Assembly (NCBI GenBank): GCA_016209495.1 | Contig: JACQVX010000053.1 | Location: 1 to 44,348, forward strand | Direction: 5' to 3' | DNA length: 44,348 nt | Origin: Planctomycetota bacterium | Lineage (GTDB): Bacteria > Planctomycetota > JACQVX01 | Part shown: positions 1 through 8,071 of the stretch, one piece after another | Position numbering within the stretch: the stretch's first letter is position 1 | Layout: each line of letters opens with the position of its first letter | Translations under genes and position numbers: made by a program | Notes under the pieces: generated by a model | Seen by the model: the letters and a program-made list of their open reading frames with translations, nothing else | Databases searched by the model: none | What the model was told of the DNA's origin: nothing

Positions 1-2
1 CC

Positions 3-857
3 AGGGCCATCCACTTCAACGGCCCCAGGGGGCGAGGCCCCTTCATCAGCGAGAACTGCGCCGCCATCCCGGAGGGGCTGCTGGAGAGCACCCTCTTCGG
101 CTACCGGAAGGGGGCCTTCACCGGGGCCGGGGAGGATCGCCCGGGCCTCTTCCAGCTCGCCCATGGCGGGACCCTCTTCCTCGACGAGGTGAGCGAGATG
201 CCCGAGGCGTGCCAGAAGGGGCTCCTGCGGGTCCTGCAGGAGGGCGAGGTGCGCCCCCTGGGGGCCGAGGAGGTCCTGCGGGTGGACGTGCGTGTCCTCA
301 GTGCCACCAACCGGGACCTCCCGCGACAGGTGGAATCCGGCCGCTTCCGCGAGGACCTCTACTACCGTCTGGCGGGGGTGACCGTGCACCTGCCGCCGCT
401 CCGGGAGCGGCGCGAGGACATCCCGATCCTGCTCCGCCACTTCCTGGAGACCCACGCCCGGCGGACGGGCGGCCGGGTCCCGGAGGCCGCCCCGGAGGTG
501 CTGGAGGCCCTCGGACGCTACGCGTGGCCCGGTAACGTCCGCGAGCTGGAGAACGAGGTGGCCCGCATGACCCTCTTCCGTGGGGAACGCATCACCCTGG
601 CGCACCTCAGCCCCCGGGTGGCGGCGACCCTCCCGCCGCCGGCCACGACGGGTCAGACCCACACCCAGGCCCCCCCGCCGGGAGCCGTGGACGCCCAGGG
701 AGACCTCCACGAACAGGTGGAAGCCTTCGAGCGCCGGGTCATCGCCACCGCGCTCGCGTCCTGCGAGGGCAACAAGTCCGAGGCGGCGCGCCGGCTCGGA
801 CTCTCTCGCCGTGGCCTCTACAAGAAGCTGGCCACGCTCGGCGGCGTGAGCCCTTGA
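3..857 (+). CDS. Sigma-54-dependent transcriptional activator, C-terminal part (5' truncated)
   Basis: The frame is open from the left edge of the window, so the N-terminus, including any receiver or sensor domain and the Walker A motif, is missing. The visible part shows the GAFTGA loop that contacts sigma-54 (codons near base 117), a Walker B-like GGTLFLDEV, the sensor I stretch VLSATNRDL, the arginine-rich LYYRL and PPLRERREDI segments, and the WPGNVRELEN motif of the AAA+ lid. It ends in a Fis-type helix-turn-helix (NKSEAARRLGLSRRGLYKKL). This is a complete C-terminal activator half: ATP-driven opening of sigma-54 RNA polymerase plus enhancer binding. It is distinct from the second sigma-54 regulator at 21142-22548. 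The target promoter is unknown. Confidence 0.93.
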   Translation, partial: RAIHFNGPRGRGPFISENCAAIPEGLLESTLFGYRKGAFTGAGEDRPGLFQLAHGGTLFLDEVSEMPEACQKGLLRVLQEGEVRPLGAEEVLRVDVRVLSATNRDLPRQVESGRFREDLYYRLAGVTVHLPPLRERREDIPILLRHFLETHARRTGGRVPEAAPEVLEALGRYAWPGNVRELENEVARMTLFRGERITLAHLSPRVAATLPPPATTGQTHTQAPPPGAVDAQGDLHEQVEAFERRVIATALASCEGNKSEAARRLGLSRRGLYKKLATLGGVSP

Positions 858-881
858 CTTGTGCTTGTCCCGGGCTATCCT
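854..881 (+). promoter_or_regulatory. Candidate sigma-70 promoter for the VOC gene
   Basis: TTGACT at 854-859 and TATCCT at 876-881 are separated by 16 bases. The -35 hexamer overlaps the stop codon of the sigma-54 activator. The expected start is near 888, giving a leader of about 55 bases before the ATG at 944. Prediction from sequence only. Confidence 0.4.
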
Positions 882-943
882 CCCGGCCGGCCGCGGATGC
901 CCGCGGCCGCTGGCCCTCCCAACCCACTCCACCGGAGAAGACC

Positions 944-1345
944 ATGCCCACCGCGACCAAGACCGCGACCCCCAGGTACACGACCAAGGACCTCCTGCCG
1001 AAGACCTTCGGTCTCTACATCCTCTACGTCAACGACTGGGACAAGGCCGTGTCCTTCTACCAGGACACCCTCGGGTGGGAGCCCACCTGCAAAGAGGAAG
1101 GATGGGCCGAGTTCAAGACCGGCGGCGTCCGCTTCGCCCTGCACGCCACCTCCAACGGGAAGGCCGTGAAGCCGGTGGACACTCACCTGGACTTCTTCGT
1201 GCAGAACGTGGACAAGACCATGGCCGCCCTCAAGGCCAAGGGCGTGAAGGTCGCCGCGGAGGCCCACAACGTGTGCGGGGACGTGTGGGTGGGCAGCTTC
1301 CAGGACCCCTTCGGCAACACCTTCGGGTTCTGCGGGGTCCGCTAG
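944..1345 (+). CDS. VOC (glyoxalase/bleomycin-resistance superfamily) protein
   Basis: A 133-residue protein with one VOC repeat pair: LYILYVNDWDKAVSFYQDTL as the first beta-alpha-beta unit, FALHATS, then HLDFFVQNVDKTMAALKAKG and the closing DPFGNTFGF. VOC proteins are metal-dependent lyases, dioxygenases, isomerases or antibiotic binders. Here the usual metal-ligand positions look incomplete: the first strand carries Leu and the final strand ends in Phe instead of Glu. Glyoxalase I activity is therefore not supported. The ATG at 944 was preferred to an in-frame ATG at 854 because GGAGAAG lies just upstream and the extra 30 residues overlap the previous gene without resembling the family. Substrate unknown. 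Confidence 0.85.
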   Translation: MPTATKTATPRYTTKDLLPKTFGLYILYVNDWDKAVSFYQDTLGWEPTCKEEGWAEFKTGGVRFALHATSNGKAVKPVDTHLDFFVQNVDKTMAALKAKGVKVAAEAHNVCGDVWVGSFQDPFGNTFGFCGVR

Positions 1346-1373
1346 CCCCGGTGAGCCTGTAGCCTCGCGTGCC

Positions 1374-2630
1374 ATGGACGCCCTCGGGGGCCTTCGGGAG
1401 CGCGGCTACATCCAGCAGGTCGTGGGCGGCCCCGAGGGCGAGGCCGCCCTCGGGGCGCGCCTCGCGGAGGGGCCGGTCACCTTCTACTGCGGCTTCGACC
1501 CCACGGCGGCGAGCCTCCACGTCGGGAGCCTGGTCCCCATCATGGCCATGGCCTGGCTCCAGCGCTCGGGCCACCGCCCCCTGGTGGTCCTGGGCGGGGG
1601 CACCGGCCTGGTGGGCGACCCCTCGGGGAAGACCGAGGCCCGCCGGCTCCTCACCCGGGAGGACGTGGGGCGGAACCTCCGCGCCCAGCGCGGCCAGTTC
1701 GAACGCTACCTCCAGTCGGAGGGCCCGAACGGGGCCCTCTACCTGGACAACGCCGAATGGCTCTGCCGGCTGGACCTCATCGGTTTCCTCCGGGACCACG
1801 GGGTCCACTTCCGGGTGAACGAGATGATCCGCGCGCGGGGCTACGCGGAGCGCCTGGAGCGGGAGGGCGGCCTATCCTTCCTGGAGTTCACCTACCAGCT
1901 CCTCCAGGCCTACGACTTCCTCCACCTCCACCGCCACCACGGCTGCACCCTGCAGCTCGGCGGCGACGACCAGTGGGCCAATATCCTGGCCGGGACCGAC
2001 CTCATCCGCCGGGTGGAGGGGGGCGAGGCGCACGGTCTGACCTTCCCCCTGCTCACCACGGCCAGCGGAGCGAAGATGGGCAAGACGGAGCGCGGCGCCG
2101 TATGGCTGGATGCCGTACGCACCAGACCCTACGAGCTCTACCAGTACTGGCGGAACACCGACGACCGGGACGTGGGACGCTTCCTCCGGCTCTTCACCTT
2201 CCTCGACCGGGAGGAGGTGGAGGCCCTGACCTCCGGCACGGGCGAGGCCCTGAACGAGGCCAAGCGCACCCTGGCCCTGGAGGCCACGGCCCTGGCCCAC
2301 GGCCGGGAGGCGGCCCAGGCCGCGGACGCGGAGGCGAGGGCCCTCTTCACCGCGCACGAGGGCGGTGCCGGGGGCGAGGCCTTGCCCACGACCCGGGTCG
2401 CCTCCGCCGAGCTCGCTCAGGGGCTCTGGGTCTGCGAGGCATTCCGCCGCGCGGGGCTGGCGGCCTCCACCAGCGAGGCCCGCCGGCTCGTGCGCCAGGG
2501 AGGGGCCTACGTGAACGGCCGCGCCGTCGAGGCGGAGGACCGGACGCTGGGGCCCGGCGACCTGGAGGGCGGGGCCGTCCTTCTCCGTGCCGGCAAGAAA
2601 CGCCACGCACGGCTGCTGGTGGGGGACTGA
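1374..2630 (+). CDS. tyrS: Tyrosyl-tRNA synthetase
   Basis: A 418-residue class Ic aminoacyl-tRNA synthetase that charges tRNA-Tyr. The class I signature region appears as PTAASLHVGSL near residue 43 (HVGS in place of HIGH). QLGGDDQWANI in the tyrosine site and the KMSKS-type loop as KMGKT also match. The C-terminal portion ends in an S4 RNA-binding domain (STSEARRLVRQGGAYVNG followed by a basic tail). The length is normal for bacterial TyrRS. The gene begins 28 bases after the VOC gene and converges with the phosphoesterase at 2634, leaving only three bases between the stop codons. Confidence 0.97.
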   Translation: MDALGGLRERGYIQQVVGGPEGEAALGARLAEGPVTFYCGFDPTAASLHVGSLVPIMAMAWLQRSGHRPLVVLGGGTGLVGDPSGKTEARRLLTREDVGRNLRAQRGQFERYLQSEGPNGALYLDNAEWLCRLDLIGFLRDHGVHFRVNEMIRARGYAERLEREGGLSFLEFTYQLLQAYDFLHLHRHHGCTLQLGGDDQWANILAGTDLIRRVEGGEAHGLTFPLLTTASGAKMGKTERGAVWLDAVRTRPYELYQYWRNTDDRDVGRFLRLFTFLDREEVEALTSGTGEALNEAKRTLALEATALAHGREAAQAADAEARALFTAHEGGAGGEALPTTRVASAELAQGLWVCEAFRRAGLAASTSEARRLVRQGGAYVNGRAVEAEDRTLGPGDLEGGAVLLRAGKKRHARLLVGD

Positions 2631-2633
2631 GCC

Positions 2634-3395
2634 TCAGCGCCCGATGAACAGCCGGTGGCCGAACTCGTCGGGTAGCTCGCGCCTCCGGTAGATGGCCGAG
2701 GCCGCGGCCTCCACGTCGTAGTCCACCCGCCGCGTCACCATGCGATCGCCCACCACGGCCATGTAGGAGGCGCGCGGGTCCCCGTCCCGGGGCTGGCCCA
2801 CGCTGCCGGGATTCACCACCATGGGGCAGCTCCCCAGGGGCGGCAGGTCGCCGGTCCCATTCCCCTGGAAACACTCCATGCCGCGAGCCGTGCAGGCGTA
2901 GACCCCGGGGACATGGGTGTGACCCACGAAGACGGCCTGGACGCCCCTGGGCCGGGCCGAGAGGACCTCCGCCGCCGTCCCCAGGTCGTCGACGTACTCG
3001 AAGTTGCTCGCCGGGCTCCCGTGGGCGAAGAGCAGAGGCCCCTCCCGCACCGTGGGCGGGAGCCGGCGCGTGAGAAAGGTCCACCGGCGCAGGGCCTTCA
3101 CCCCGGAGGCCCGATGGGGCTTGAGACCCGCGCGCGTCCAGCGCACCGCGCGGGCGGCCAGGGGGTGGAAGTCGTCGGGGGGGCACAGGGCCACGGCCTC
3201 GTCGTGGTTGCCCTGGATGGTGAAGGCGAACTCGCGGACCACGTCGATGACCTCCTTGGGATTGCCCCCGTACCCCACCACGTCGCCCAGACAGACCACC
3301 CGCTCCAGCCCCAGGCGCCGGACGTCCAGCAGGACGGCCCGGAGGGCCTGCAGGTTGGAATGGATGTCCGAGAGGACGGCCAGCCGCCGCTTCAT
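2634..3395 (-). CDS. Calcineurin-like metallophosphoesterase (YfcE / Ap4A-hydrolase-like)
   Basis: A 253-residue single-domain phosphoesterase. All dinuclear-metal motifs are present: SDIHSN at the N-terminus, LGDVVGYG, GNHDEA, FAHGSP and GHTHVPG, plus NPGSVGQPRD near the end. It is a paralogue of the protein at 35126-35851, sharing the LGDVVGYG and GSVGQPRD stretches. The family includes cyclic-nucleotide and diadenosine-tetraphosphate hydrolases; the substrate cannot be read from sequence. The start ATG at 3395 overlaps the stop of the upstream membrane-protein gene (ATGA), so the two are probably translationally coupled. It is the last gene of a three-gene minus-strand operon. Confidence 0.88.
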   Translation of the reverse strand: MKRRLAVLSDIHSNLQALRAVLLDVRRLGLERVVCLGDVVGYGGNPKEVIDVVREFAFTIQGNHDEAVALCPPDDFHPLAARAVRWTRAGLKPHRASGVKALRRWTFLTRRLPPTVREGPLLFAHGSPASNFEYVDDLGTAAEVLSARPRGVQAVFVGHTHVPGVYACTARGMECFQGNGTGDLPPLGSCPMVVNPGSVGQPRDGDPRASYMAVVGDRMVTRRVDYDVEAAASAIYRRRELPDEFGHRLFIGR

Positions 3396-4801
3396 CGTGG
3401 CGAGGGCCCGGCCGCGGCCCTGAGGACGATCCCCCGGTCCCTGGCCGCCAGGACCCAGACCCGGACCATGTCCAGGCGCAGCGGGGGGAAGTCCGCCCCC
3501 CCGGAGTGGGTGACCATCTCGGCGTGGAGGTCCTCGGGACTCCGGAGGGCCAGGTCCCCCACCCCGCGCACCCCGGCCGCCTCCAGCCACGCGCCGTGGC
3601 CGGCGCCTATACCCTTGAAGGTGTAGAGGTCGGCCTCCTCCTCCAGACGGGCGACCTGCACCGCGTCCATGGCCAGCCGCCCCGCGAGGGAGGCCCGCCG
3701 CGCCGGGTCCCGCAGGGCGGACAGGAGCTGCCCGGGACGCCGCAGGCCCTCGGCCTCCAACGTCGCGGCCGCGCGGACCGGCAAGGCGGGCAGTTCCCCC
3801 AGCGTCAGCTCCAGGGAGGCCACGTTGACCGCGTTGGAGAGCCAGGTGACCCAGAGCCAGAAGACGCAGTGCAAGGGCAAGGTGGCGAGCGTCAGCACCC
3901 GCGGCCACGGCCGGCCAGCCACCGGCGGGTCGTCCAGGTCCTCCGGCTCCTCCCACACGGCGTTCCCCAGGGAGAGCCGCGAGACCAGGGCGAAGGCGGC
4001 GAAGGCGTCGAAGGCCAGGGCGGGGAACCCCAGGAAGCCCAGGAGCGGCATCTCGAAGAGCTTGAGCCCCTCGAGTCCGCGCACCGTGTAGATCCACTTC
4101 TGGGGGGCGAAGAAATTGAGCGACTCCCAGACCAGGCCGCAGACCAGCCCCGCGAGGAAGACGCGGGCGACGAAGCCCCAGTCCCGGCGCTCGAAGTCCT
4201 GGAGGATGGACCTCCCACCGTGGCGGTAGTTCCAGGGGTCCACCAGGAGGGTGAAGCTCCCCCAGACCAGGGGGGCCAGGTAGCGGGGGAAGCCCACGGC
4301 GAGCGCGGCCATGGCCAGGCCCAGCCCCTGCACTGCGTAGCTGGCCCAGGGGGGCGACGGACGGCCGGGGGCGAACGCCGCGCCCCGACACCCGCGGAAC
4401 AGGCCCAGGGCCGTCAAGGCGGCGTAGGTCTCGAAGATGCCGATGAAGACGGTCGAGAAGGCGAGGAAGACGAAGGCCCCCGCCCCCAGGGCCTCGACCC
4501 AGGTAGAGACGCTCTGGACCCCGACGTAGTACCAGTTCTGGAAGCGGGTGTTCAGGAGCTCGAAGAAGAACCAGAAGCTCACGGACCAGAGGCCCATGGC
4601 CGCGGCCAGGCGCGGCCGCGAGGCGAGCAGGGAACGGCCGCGGCGCAGGGCCACCAGGCCGTCGAGGAGCAGGATGTATCCCCACCAGGCCCAGGCGTAG
4701 AAGGGCTGGGCGATCCACCCCACGTCGCGCCAGAGCCCCCAGCCGGCCAGGACGAGCAGGGAGGCGCCGGCCGCGGCCATCGACATCGGTCGGGGGCGCA
4801 T
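3392..4801 (-). CDS. Polytopic membrane protein with C-terminal helix-hairpin-helix (DUF4332-like) domain
   Basis: A 469-residue protein with about nine hydrophobic segments in the first ~340 residues, followed by a soluble tail. The membrane part appears internally duplicated: FFELLNTRFQNWYYVG around residue 80 is echoed by VWESLNFFAPQKWIYTV about 145 residues later. Each copy has an in-membrane Glu followed by Leu-Asn. The tail (AEGLRRPGQLLSAL, then YTFKGIGAGHGAWLEAAGVR) has the paired helix-hairpin-helix look of DUF4332 domains. Function unknown. The start ATG overlaps the stop of the LpxH-like gene as TGATG, and the stop overlaps the next ATG. An envelope role, perhaps in lipid handling, is an inference from the upstream neighbour only. 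Confidence 0.8.
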   Translation of the reverse strand: MRPRPMSMAAAGASLLVLAGWGLWRDVGWIAQPFYAWAWWGYILLLDGLVALRRGRSLLASRPRLAAAMGLWSVSFWFFFELLNTRFQNWYYVGVQSVSTWVEALGAGAFVFLAFSTVFIGIFETYAALTALGLFRGCRGAAFAPGRPSPPWASYAVQGLGLAMAALAVGFPRYLAPLVWGSFTLLVDPWNYRHGGRSILQDFERRDWGFVARVFLAGLVCGLVWESLNFFAPQKWIYTVRGLEGLKLFEMPLLGFLGFPALAFDAFAAFALVSRLSLGNAVWEEPEDLDDPPVAGRPWPRVLTLATLPLHCVFWLWVTWLSNAVNVASLELTLGELPALPVRAAATLEAEGLRRPGQLLSALRDPARRASLAGRLAMDAVQVARLEEEADLYTFKGIGAGHGAWLEAAGVRGVGDLALRSPEDLHAEMVTHSGGADFPPLRLDMVRVWVLAARDRGIVLRAAAGPSPR

Positions 4802-5952
4802 CAGAAGTTGACGTCCCTCTCCAGCCGTGTCGGACCGATCCACTCCTTGAGGGCGACGTCCGGCCGGGCACCGCCACGGGTGTAGTCGATGAGGACGAAA
4901 TGGAGCTTGTTCGGACGGCCCAGGTACTGGGGTTCCAGGTTGATGGTGTCCATCCACGTCCCCGTGTTGATGTAGAGCGTCCCCTCCGGGAAGGCGCGCA
5001 CCTTGGGCGTATGGGTGTGACCCATGATGAACACGTGGGTCCCCGGGTGAGCCGCCAGGACCTGCCGTGCGATGCGATCGAAGTTGGGGAAGGCCTGCAG
5101 CTCCTCGCGCATGATGCGGAAGGTCTGCCAGGGACGGGAGGTCCGCACATAGCTCCGGATGAAGCGGGTGCGCAGGAAGAACCAGAGCCCCAGGAACATG
5201 GCCTTCAGGGCGAAGCGGAAGTCGAAGACGAGGGCGCCCAGCAGGTAGACGGAGAAGGGCCGGATGTGGTCGATGTAAGGCCGCTCCTTCTTCAGCCGGT
5301 TGATGACGTTGTGCATGAAGAGGCTGCCCCAGGGCAGGTTCAGGATGGGGCGGGAGAGGCGGCGGGTGAGGAAAATCCGGTCGAAGTCGCAGGCGTGGAT
5401 GGCCTCGTACTGCTGCCCGTGCTCGATGCGGATCCCGTCGAAGGTGAGATCGGGCCGGTCCACCAGGAAACGGATCTTCTCCGACTCGTTCTTCCCCGTG
5501 AGGGTGCGGCTGAAGAGCTGCCGGACCCGGGGGAAGAAGAACTCCATGTCGTGGTTGCCCGGGACGTAGAGGATGGACTTGCTCGGACGGGCGATGAACT
5601 CCTTCAGGGCCGTGGTGACGACCGGGTGGCCCTGGAGGCAGAGACGCAGCTTGCGGACGGCGATGCCCTCGGTGATGGTGTCGTAGAACTTCCCCTTGTT
5701 GTCCACCTGGAGCAGGTCGAAGATGTCCCCGTTCAGGATCAACTCGACCTGGCACACGTCACCGTAGGCACCCGTGGAATAGTGACGAAGCAGGTCCGCG
5801 AGGCTGTCGTCGAAGAAGAACGATTCCCACTCGTTGAGCTGACCCCGTCCGGCGCCCCGGCCTACGTGGAGGTCGCTCACCACCAGCTTGATCTGGGGCC
5901 GGGTGAGGACCGGCCTTCGGGCCGGCCTCTCGTTGGACTGCGCCTTCTCCAT
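4801..5952 (-). CDS. Metallophosphoesterase, LpxH-like (UDP-2,3-diacylglucosamine hydrolase-type)
   Basis: A 383-residue calcineurin-fold protein with SDLHVGRG, NGDIFDLL, VPGNHDMEFFF and MGHTHTP, the motif set of LpxH-type hydrolases. Between the third and fourth motifs is an insertion with a hydrophobic stretch (YLLGALVFDFRFALKAMFLG), which suggests membrane association. LpxH cleaves UDP-2,3-diacylglucosamine in lipid A synthesis, but the length is well above the ~240 residues of classical LpxH. It could instead be a related phosphoesterase acting on another lipid. It is the first gene of the operon, with a promoter candidate a few bases upstream of the ATG. Confidence 0.82.
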   Translation of the reverse strand: MEKAQSNERPARRPVLTRPQIKLVVSDLHVGRGAGRGQLNEWESFFFDDSLADLLRHYSTGAYGDVCQVELILNGDIFDLLQVDNKGKFYDTITEGIAVRKLRLCLQGHPVVTTALKEFIARPSKSILYVPGNHDMEFFFPRVRQLFSRTLTGKNESEKIRFLVDRPDLTFDGIRIEHGQQYEAIHACDFDRIFLTRRLSRPILNLPWGSLFMHNVINRLKKERPYIDHIRPFSVYLLGALVFDFRFALKAMFLGLWFFLRTRFIRSYVRTSRPWQTFRIMREELQAFPNFDRIARQVLAAHPGTHVFIMGHTHTPKVRAFPEGTLYINTGTWMDTINLEPQYLGRPNKLHFVLIDYTRGGARPDVALKEWIGPTRLERDVNF

Positions 5953-5963
5953 GGCAGCCGGGG

Positions 5964-5992
5964 AGTCTAGGGCTCGCCGCTCTGCGCGGCAA
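5964..5992 (-). promoter_or_regulatory. Candidate sigma-70 promoter for the LpxH-like operon
   Basis: On the minus strand TTGCCG (5992-5987) and TAGACT (5969-5964) are separated by 17 bases. The predicted transcript would start about 5-7 bases before the ATG at 5952, so the mRNA would be nearly leaderless. Confidence 0.4.
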
Positions 5993-6013
5993 GCGGTCGC
6001 CCGAGGCCGTCAC

Positions 6014-6035
6014 GATGCCTGACATTGTCGGCATC
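6014..6035. repeat. Short inverted repeat in a divergent intergenic region
   Basis: GATGCC (6014-6019) pairs with GGCATC (6030-6035), with an inner GAC/GTC pairing. It lies in the 220-base divergent region between the LpxH-like operon and the lamin-tail gene, which also has the palindrome CACATATGTG near 6130. It could be an operator or a hairpin; nothing else is recognisable here. Confidence 0.3.
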
Positions 6036-6172
6036 TGCGCACGGTGGGATGAGGGGAATCCTCACGGCCGGCGCCCCGCCCAGGCGTGTGGCTGGCAGAA
6101 GGACAAGCTTGATTCGGGCACGGGATCTGCACATATGTGATATGTCGATTCTCGCGGACGAGGGGGGCACCC

Positions 6173-8011
6173 ATGTCCACTTTGCGCGCCATGCGATTCG
6201 TCGCCGCCCTGACCGGCGCCGTCCTTCTCGCTAGCTGCAACTCGGGCAGCAGGGCCCCGGATCCCCCGTCCAAGGGGACCGTCGCCGGGACATCCACCAC
6301 CACGACTCCTGCGCCCACACCGACCCCCACACCCAACCCTTCGCCTACACCGACCCCCACACCCAACCCTACGCCTACACCGACTCCCACGCCCACCCCC
6401 CCGCCCACGACGGGCGCGGCGCCGGCCCTGACGGGGGCTGGCCACCTCCTCCTCTCCGAGGTGGCCGTCATGGCGGGGTCCAGCGGGCTGGAGTTCGTCG
6501 AGATCTACAACCCCACGGCCGCGGCCATCGACCTCTCGGACTACTACCTCACGGACGGGACGAACACCACCGGCGGGAACTTCTACTGGAAGGTGGCCGC
6601 GGGGCAGCCCCTGGCCTCGGGGCCGGCCTTCACCAGCGACTTCCACGCCCGCTTCCCCGGGGGGGCCCGCATCGGAGCAGGCGAGTTCCAGACCGTGGTG
6701 ATCGGCGAGGCGGACGTGGGCGGGGTCTTCCAGTCCACCTATGGGGCCGACCCGGACTACGAACTGGCCACGGACGCCGATGGCATAGGCGACATGCGAG
6801 AGGTCTACCCGGGGAGCATGAACGGCACGTCGGTCACCCTCACGGACTCGGGAGAGACCGTCATCCTCTACCGCTGGGACGCGAAGGCGGCCCTGGTCGA
6901 GGACGTGGACCAATTCTCCTGGGGCGATGGCGTGACACGTTCGAACCCCACCGCCGTGGACAAGACCGGCGTCAGCTCTGGGGCCTCCACCTACAAGAAC
7001 GACACCCCCCTGGCCAGGCAGAAGGCCAACCGCTTCACACCGGCCTTCGTCCACACGGTCCAGGACACCTATCAGCGAGTGGACTACAAGGAGGGGGTGG
7101 AGACCCGGACCGGCGGCAACGGCCTGCAAGGCCACGACGAGACCAGCGAGGACCTGGACCAGACCTGGACCCACGACCGCTTCGCCTCTCCAGGCAGCAT
7201 CTACCCCGCCCTCACCCCCGCCGCGGGGGCCACCGCCGTGGCCGCCGGGACCACCGTGGAGACGGCGTTCCTCCAGGCCATGGACGTCCCGACCCTCAAG
7301 GCCACCTCTCTCGTGTTGAAGGACGCCCAGGGCAATCTGGTGCCCGGCGCCGTGAGCTACGACGCGACGGGCAACCGCCTGGTGCTTCGCCCCACGGCCG
7401 CCCTGGCGGCGGGCGGGGCCTACACCGCGGTCCTGTCCAGGGACGTGAAGCGGGCCGGCGGAAAGACCTTCCTCCCCATCGACCTGGACTGGAGCTTCAC
7501 CGTGGCCGGGGGCGCGGCCCCCGCTGCGCCCACGGTCATCATCAACGAGTATCTGGCCGATCCCAACTCCGACGTGAACGGCGACGGGAAGGACGGGGGT
7601 GACACCCAGGAGGAATTCGTGGAGCTGGTGAACGCCTCGGCGGCCTCGGCGGACATCTCGGGCTGGGTCCTCTCCGACGGCTTCGCGGCCCGCCACACCT
7701 TCGCCCAGGGGACGGTCCTCCCCGCGGGCCAGGCCATCGTGGTCTTCGCCGGCGGGACGCCCACTGGCTTCGCCCGGGCCGTCACGGCCACGAGCGGCGG
7801 GCTCAATCTGAACAACAGCGGCGACACCTTGAAGCTGGCCGACGCGGCCGGCTCCCTGGTGAGCACGGTGGCCTTCGGCACCGCGAGGGCCGGCATCTCA
7901 GGCACCCGGACAAAGGACGGCGACCCGGCGGCGAGCTTCGCGGACCACGACACGCTGCCCTCCGGACTCAAGCACTCCGCGGGCAAGCGCTCCGACGGCA
8001 CGGCCTTCTAG
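6173..8011 (+). CDS. Lamin-tail-domain (LTD) lipoprotein with Pro/Thr stalk and Ig-like domain
   Basis: A 612-residue secreted lipoprotein. The signal peptide ends in the lipobox LASC (Cys22). Residues about 44-80 form a low-complexity Thr-Pro stalk. A first LTD-like domain follows (LLLSEVAVMAGSSGLEFVEI near residue 88, then DLSDYYLTDG). Residues about 343-447 look like a bacterial Ig-like (Big_5/SbsA-type) domain ending WSFTVAGG. A second LTD domain starts near 451 (VIINEYLADPNSD ... EFVELVNAS ... ISGWVLSDG). LTD domains in bacterial surface proteins are presumed to bind nucleic acid, ligand or partner proteins; no catalytic motif is seen. The ATG at 6173 was chosen over the in-frame GTG at 6137 because GAGGGGGG sits just upstream and the signal peptide then begins correctly. 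Confidence 0.85.
   Translation: MSTLRAMRFVAALTGAVLLASCNSGSRAPDPPSKGTVAGTSTTTTPAPTPTPTPNPSPTPTPTPNPTPTPTPTPTPPPTTGAAPALTGAGHLLLSEVAVMAGSSGLEFVEIYNPTAAAIDLSDYYLTDGTNTTGGNFYWKVAAGQPLASGPAFTSDFHARFPGGARIGAGEFQTVVIGEADVGGVFQSTYGADPDYELATDADGIGDMREVYPGSMNGTSVTLTDSGETVILYRWDAKAALVEDVDQFSWGDGVTRSNPTAVDKTGVSSGASTYKNDTPLARQKANRFTPAFVHTVQDTYQRVDYKEGVETRTGGNGLQGHDETSEDLDQTWTHDRFASPGSIYPALTPAAGATAVAAGTTVETAFLQAMDVPTLKATSLVLKDAQGNLVPGAVSYDATGNRLVLRPTAALAAGGAYTAVLSRDVKRAGGKTFLPIDLDWSFTVAGGAAPAAPTVIINEYLADPNSDVNGDGKDGGDTQEEFVELVNASAASADISGWVLSDGFAARHTFAQGTVLPAGQAIVVFAGGTPTGFARAVTATSGGLNLNNSGDTLKLADAAGSLVSTVAFGTARAGISGTRTKDGDPAASFADHDTLPSGLKHSAGKRSDGTAF
6311..6400 (+). repeat. Three 30-base tandem repeats encoding the Thr-Pro stalk
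   Basis: Units 6311-6340, 6341-6370 and 6371-6400 are near-identical C-rich repeats read in frame as Thr-Pro dipeptides with an Asn-Pro per unit in the first two. Copy-number change would shorten or lengthen the stalk without breaking the frame. Confidence 0.85.
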
Positions 8012-8015
8012 ACGG

Positions 8016-8044
8016 TTGACAGCGGGCCGCGCCGCGGGTAGATC
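8016..8044 (+). promoter_or_regulatory. Candidate sigma-70 promoter for the START-domain gene
   Basis: A perfect -35 TTGACA (8016-8021) is separated by 17 bases from TAGATC (8039-8044). It lies just after the lamin-tail gene stop; transcription would begin near 8050, about 20 bases before the ATG at 8072. Confidence 0.55.
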
Positions 8045-8071
8045 GCTGCCCCACCCTGGCCGGAGCCACCC

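Noticed and set aside
944-1345. Glyoxalase I
   Set aside because: The expected metal-ligand positions in the first and last strands are not conserved.
6311-6400. Regularly spaced 30-base repeats resembling a CRISPR array
   Set aside because: There are no spacers; the units are contiguous and encode an in-frame Thr-Pro stalk of a lipoprotein.
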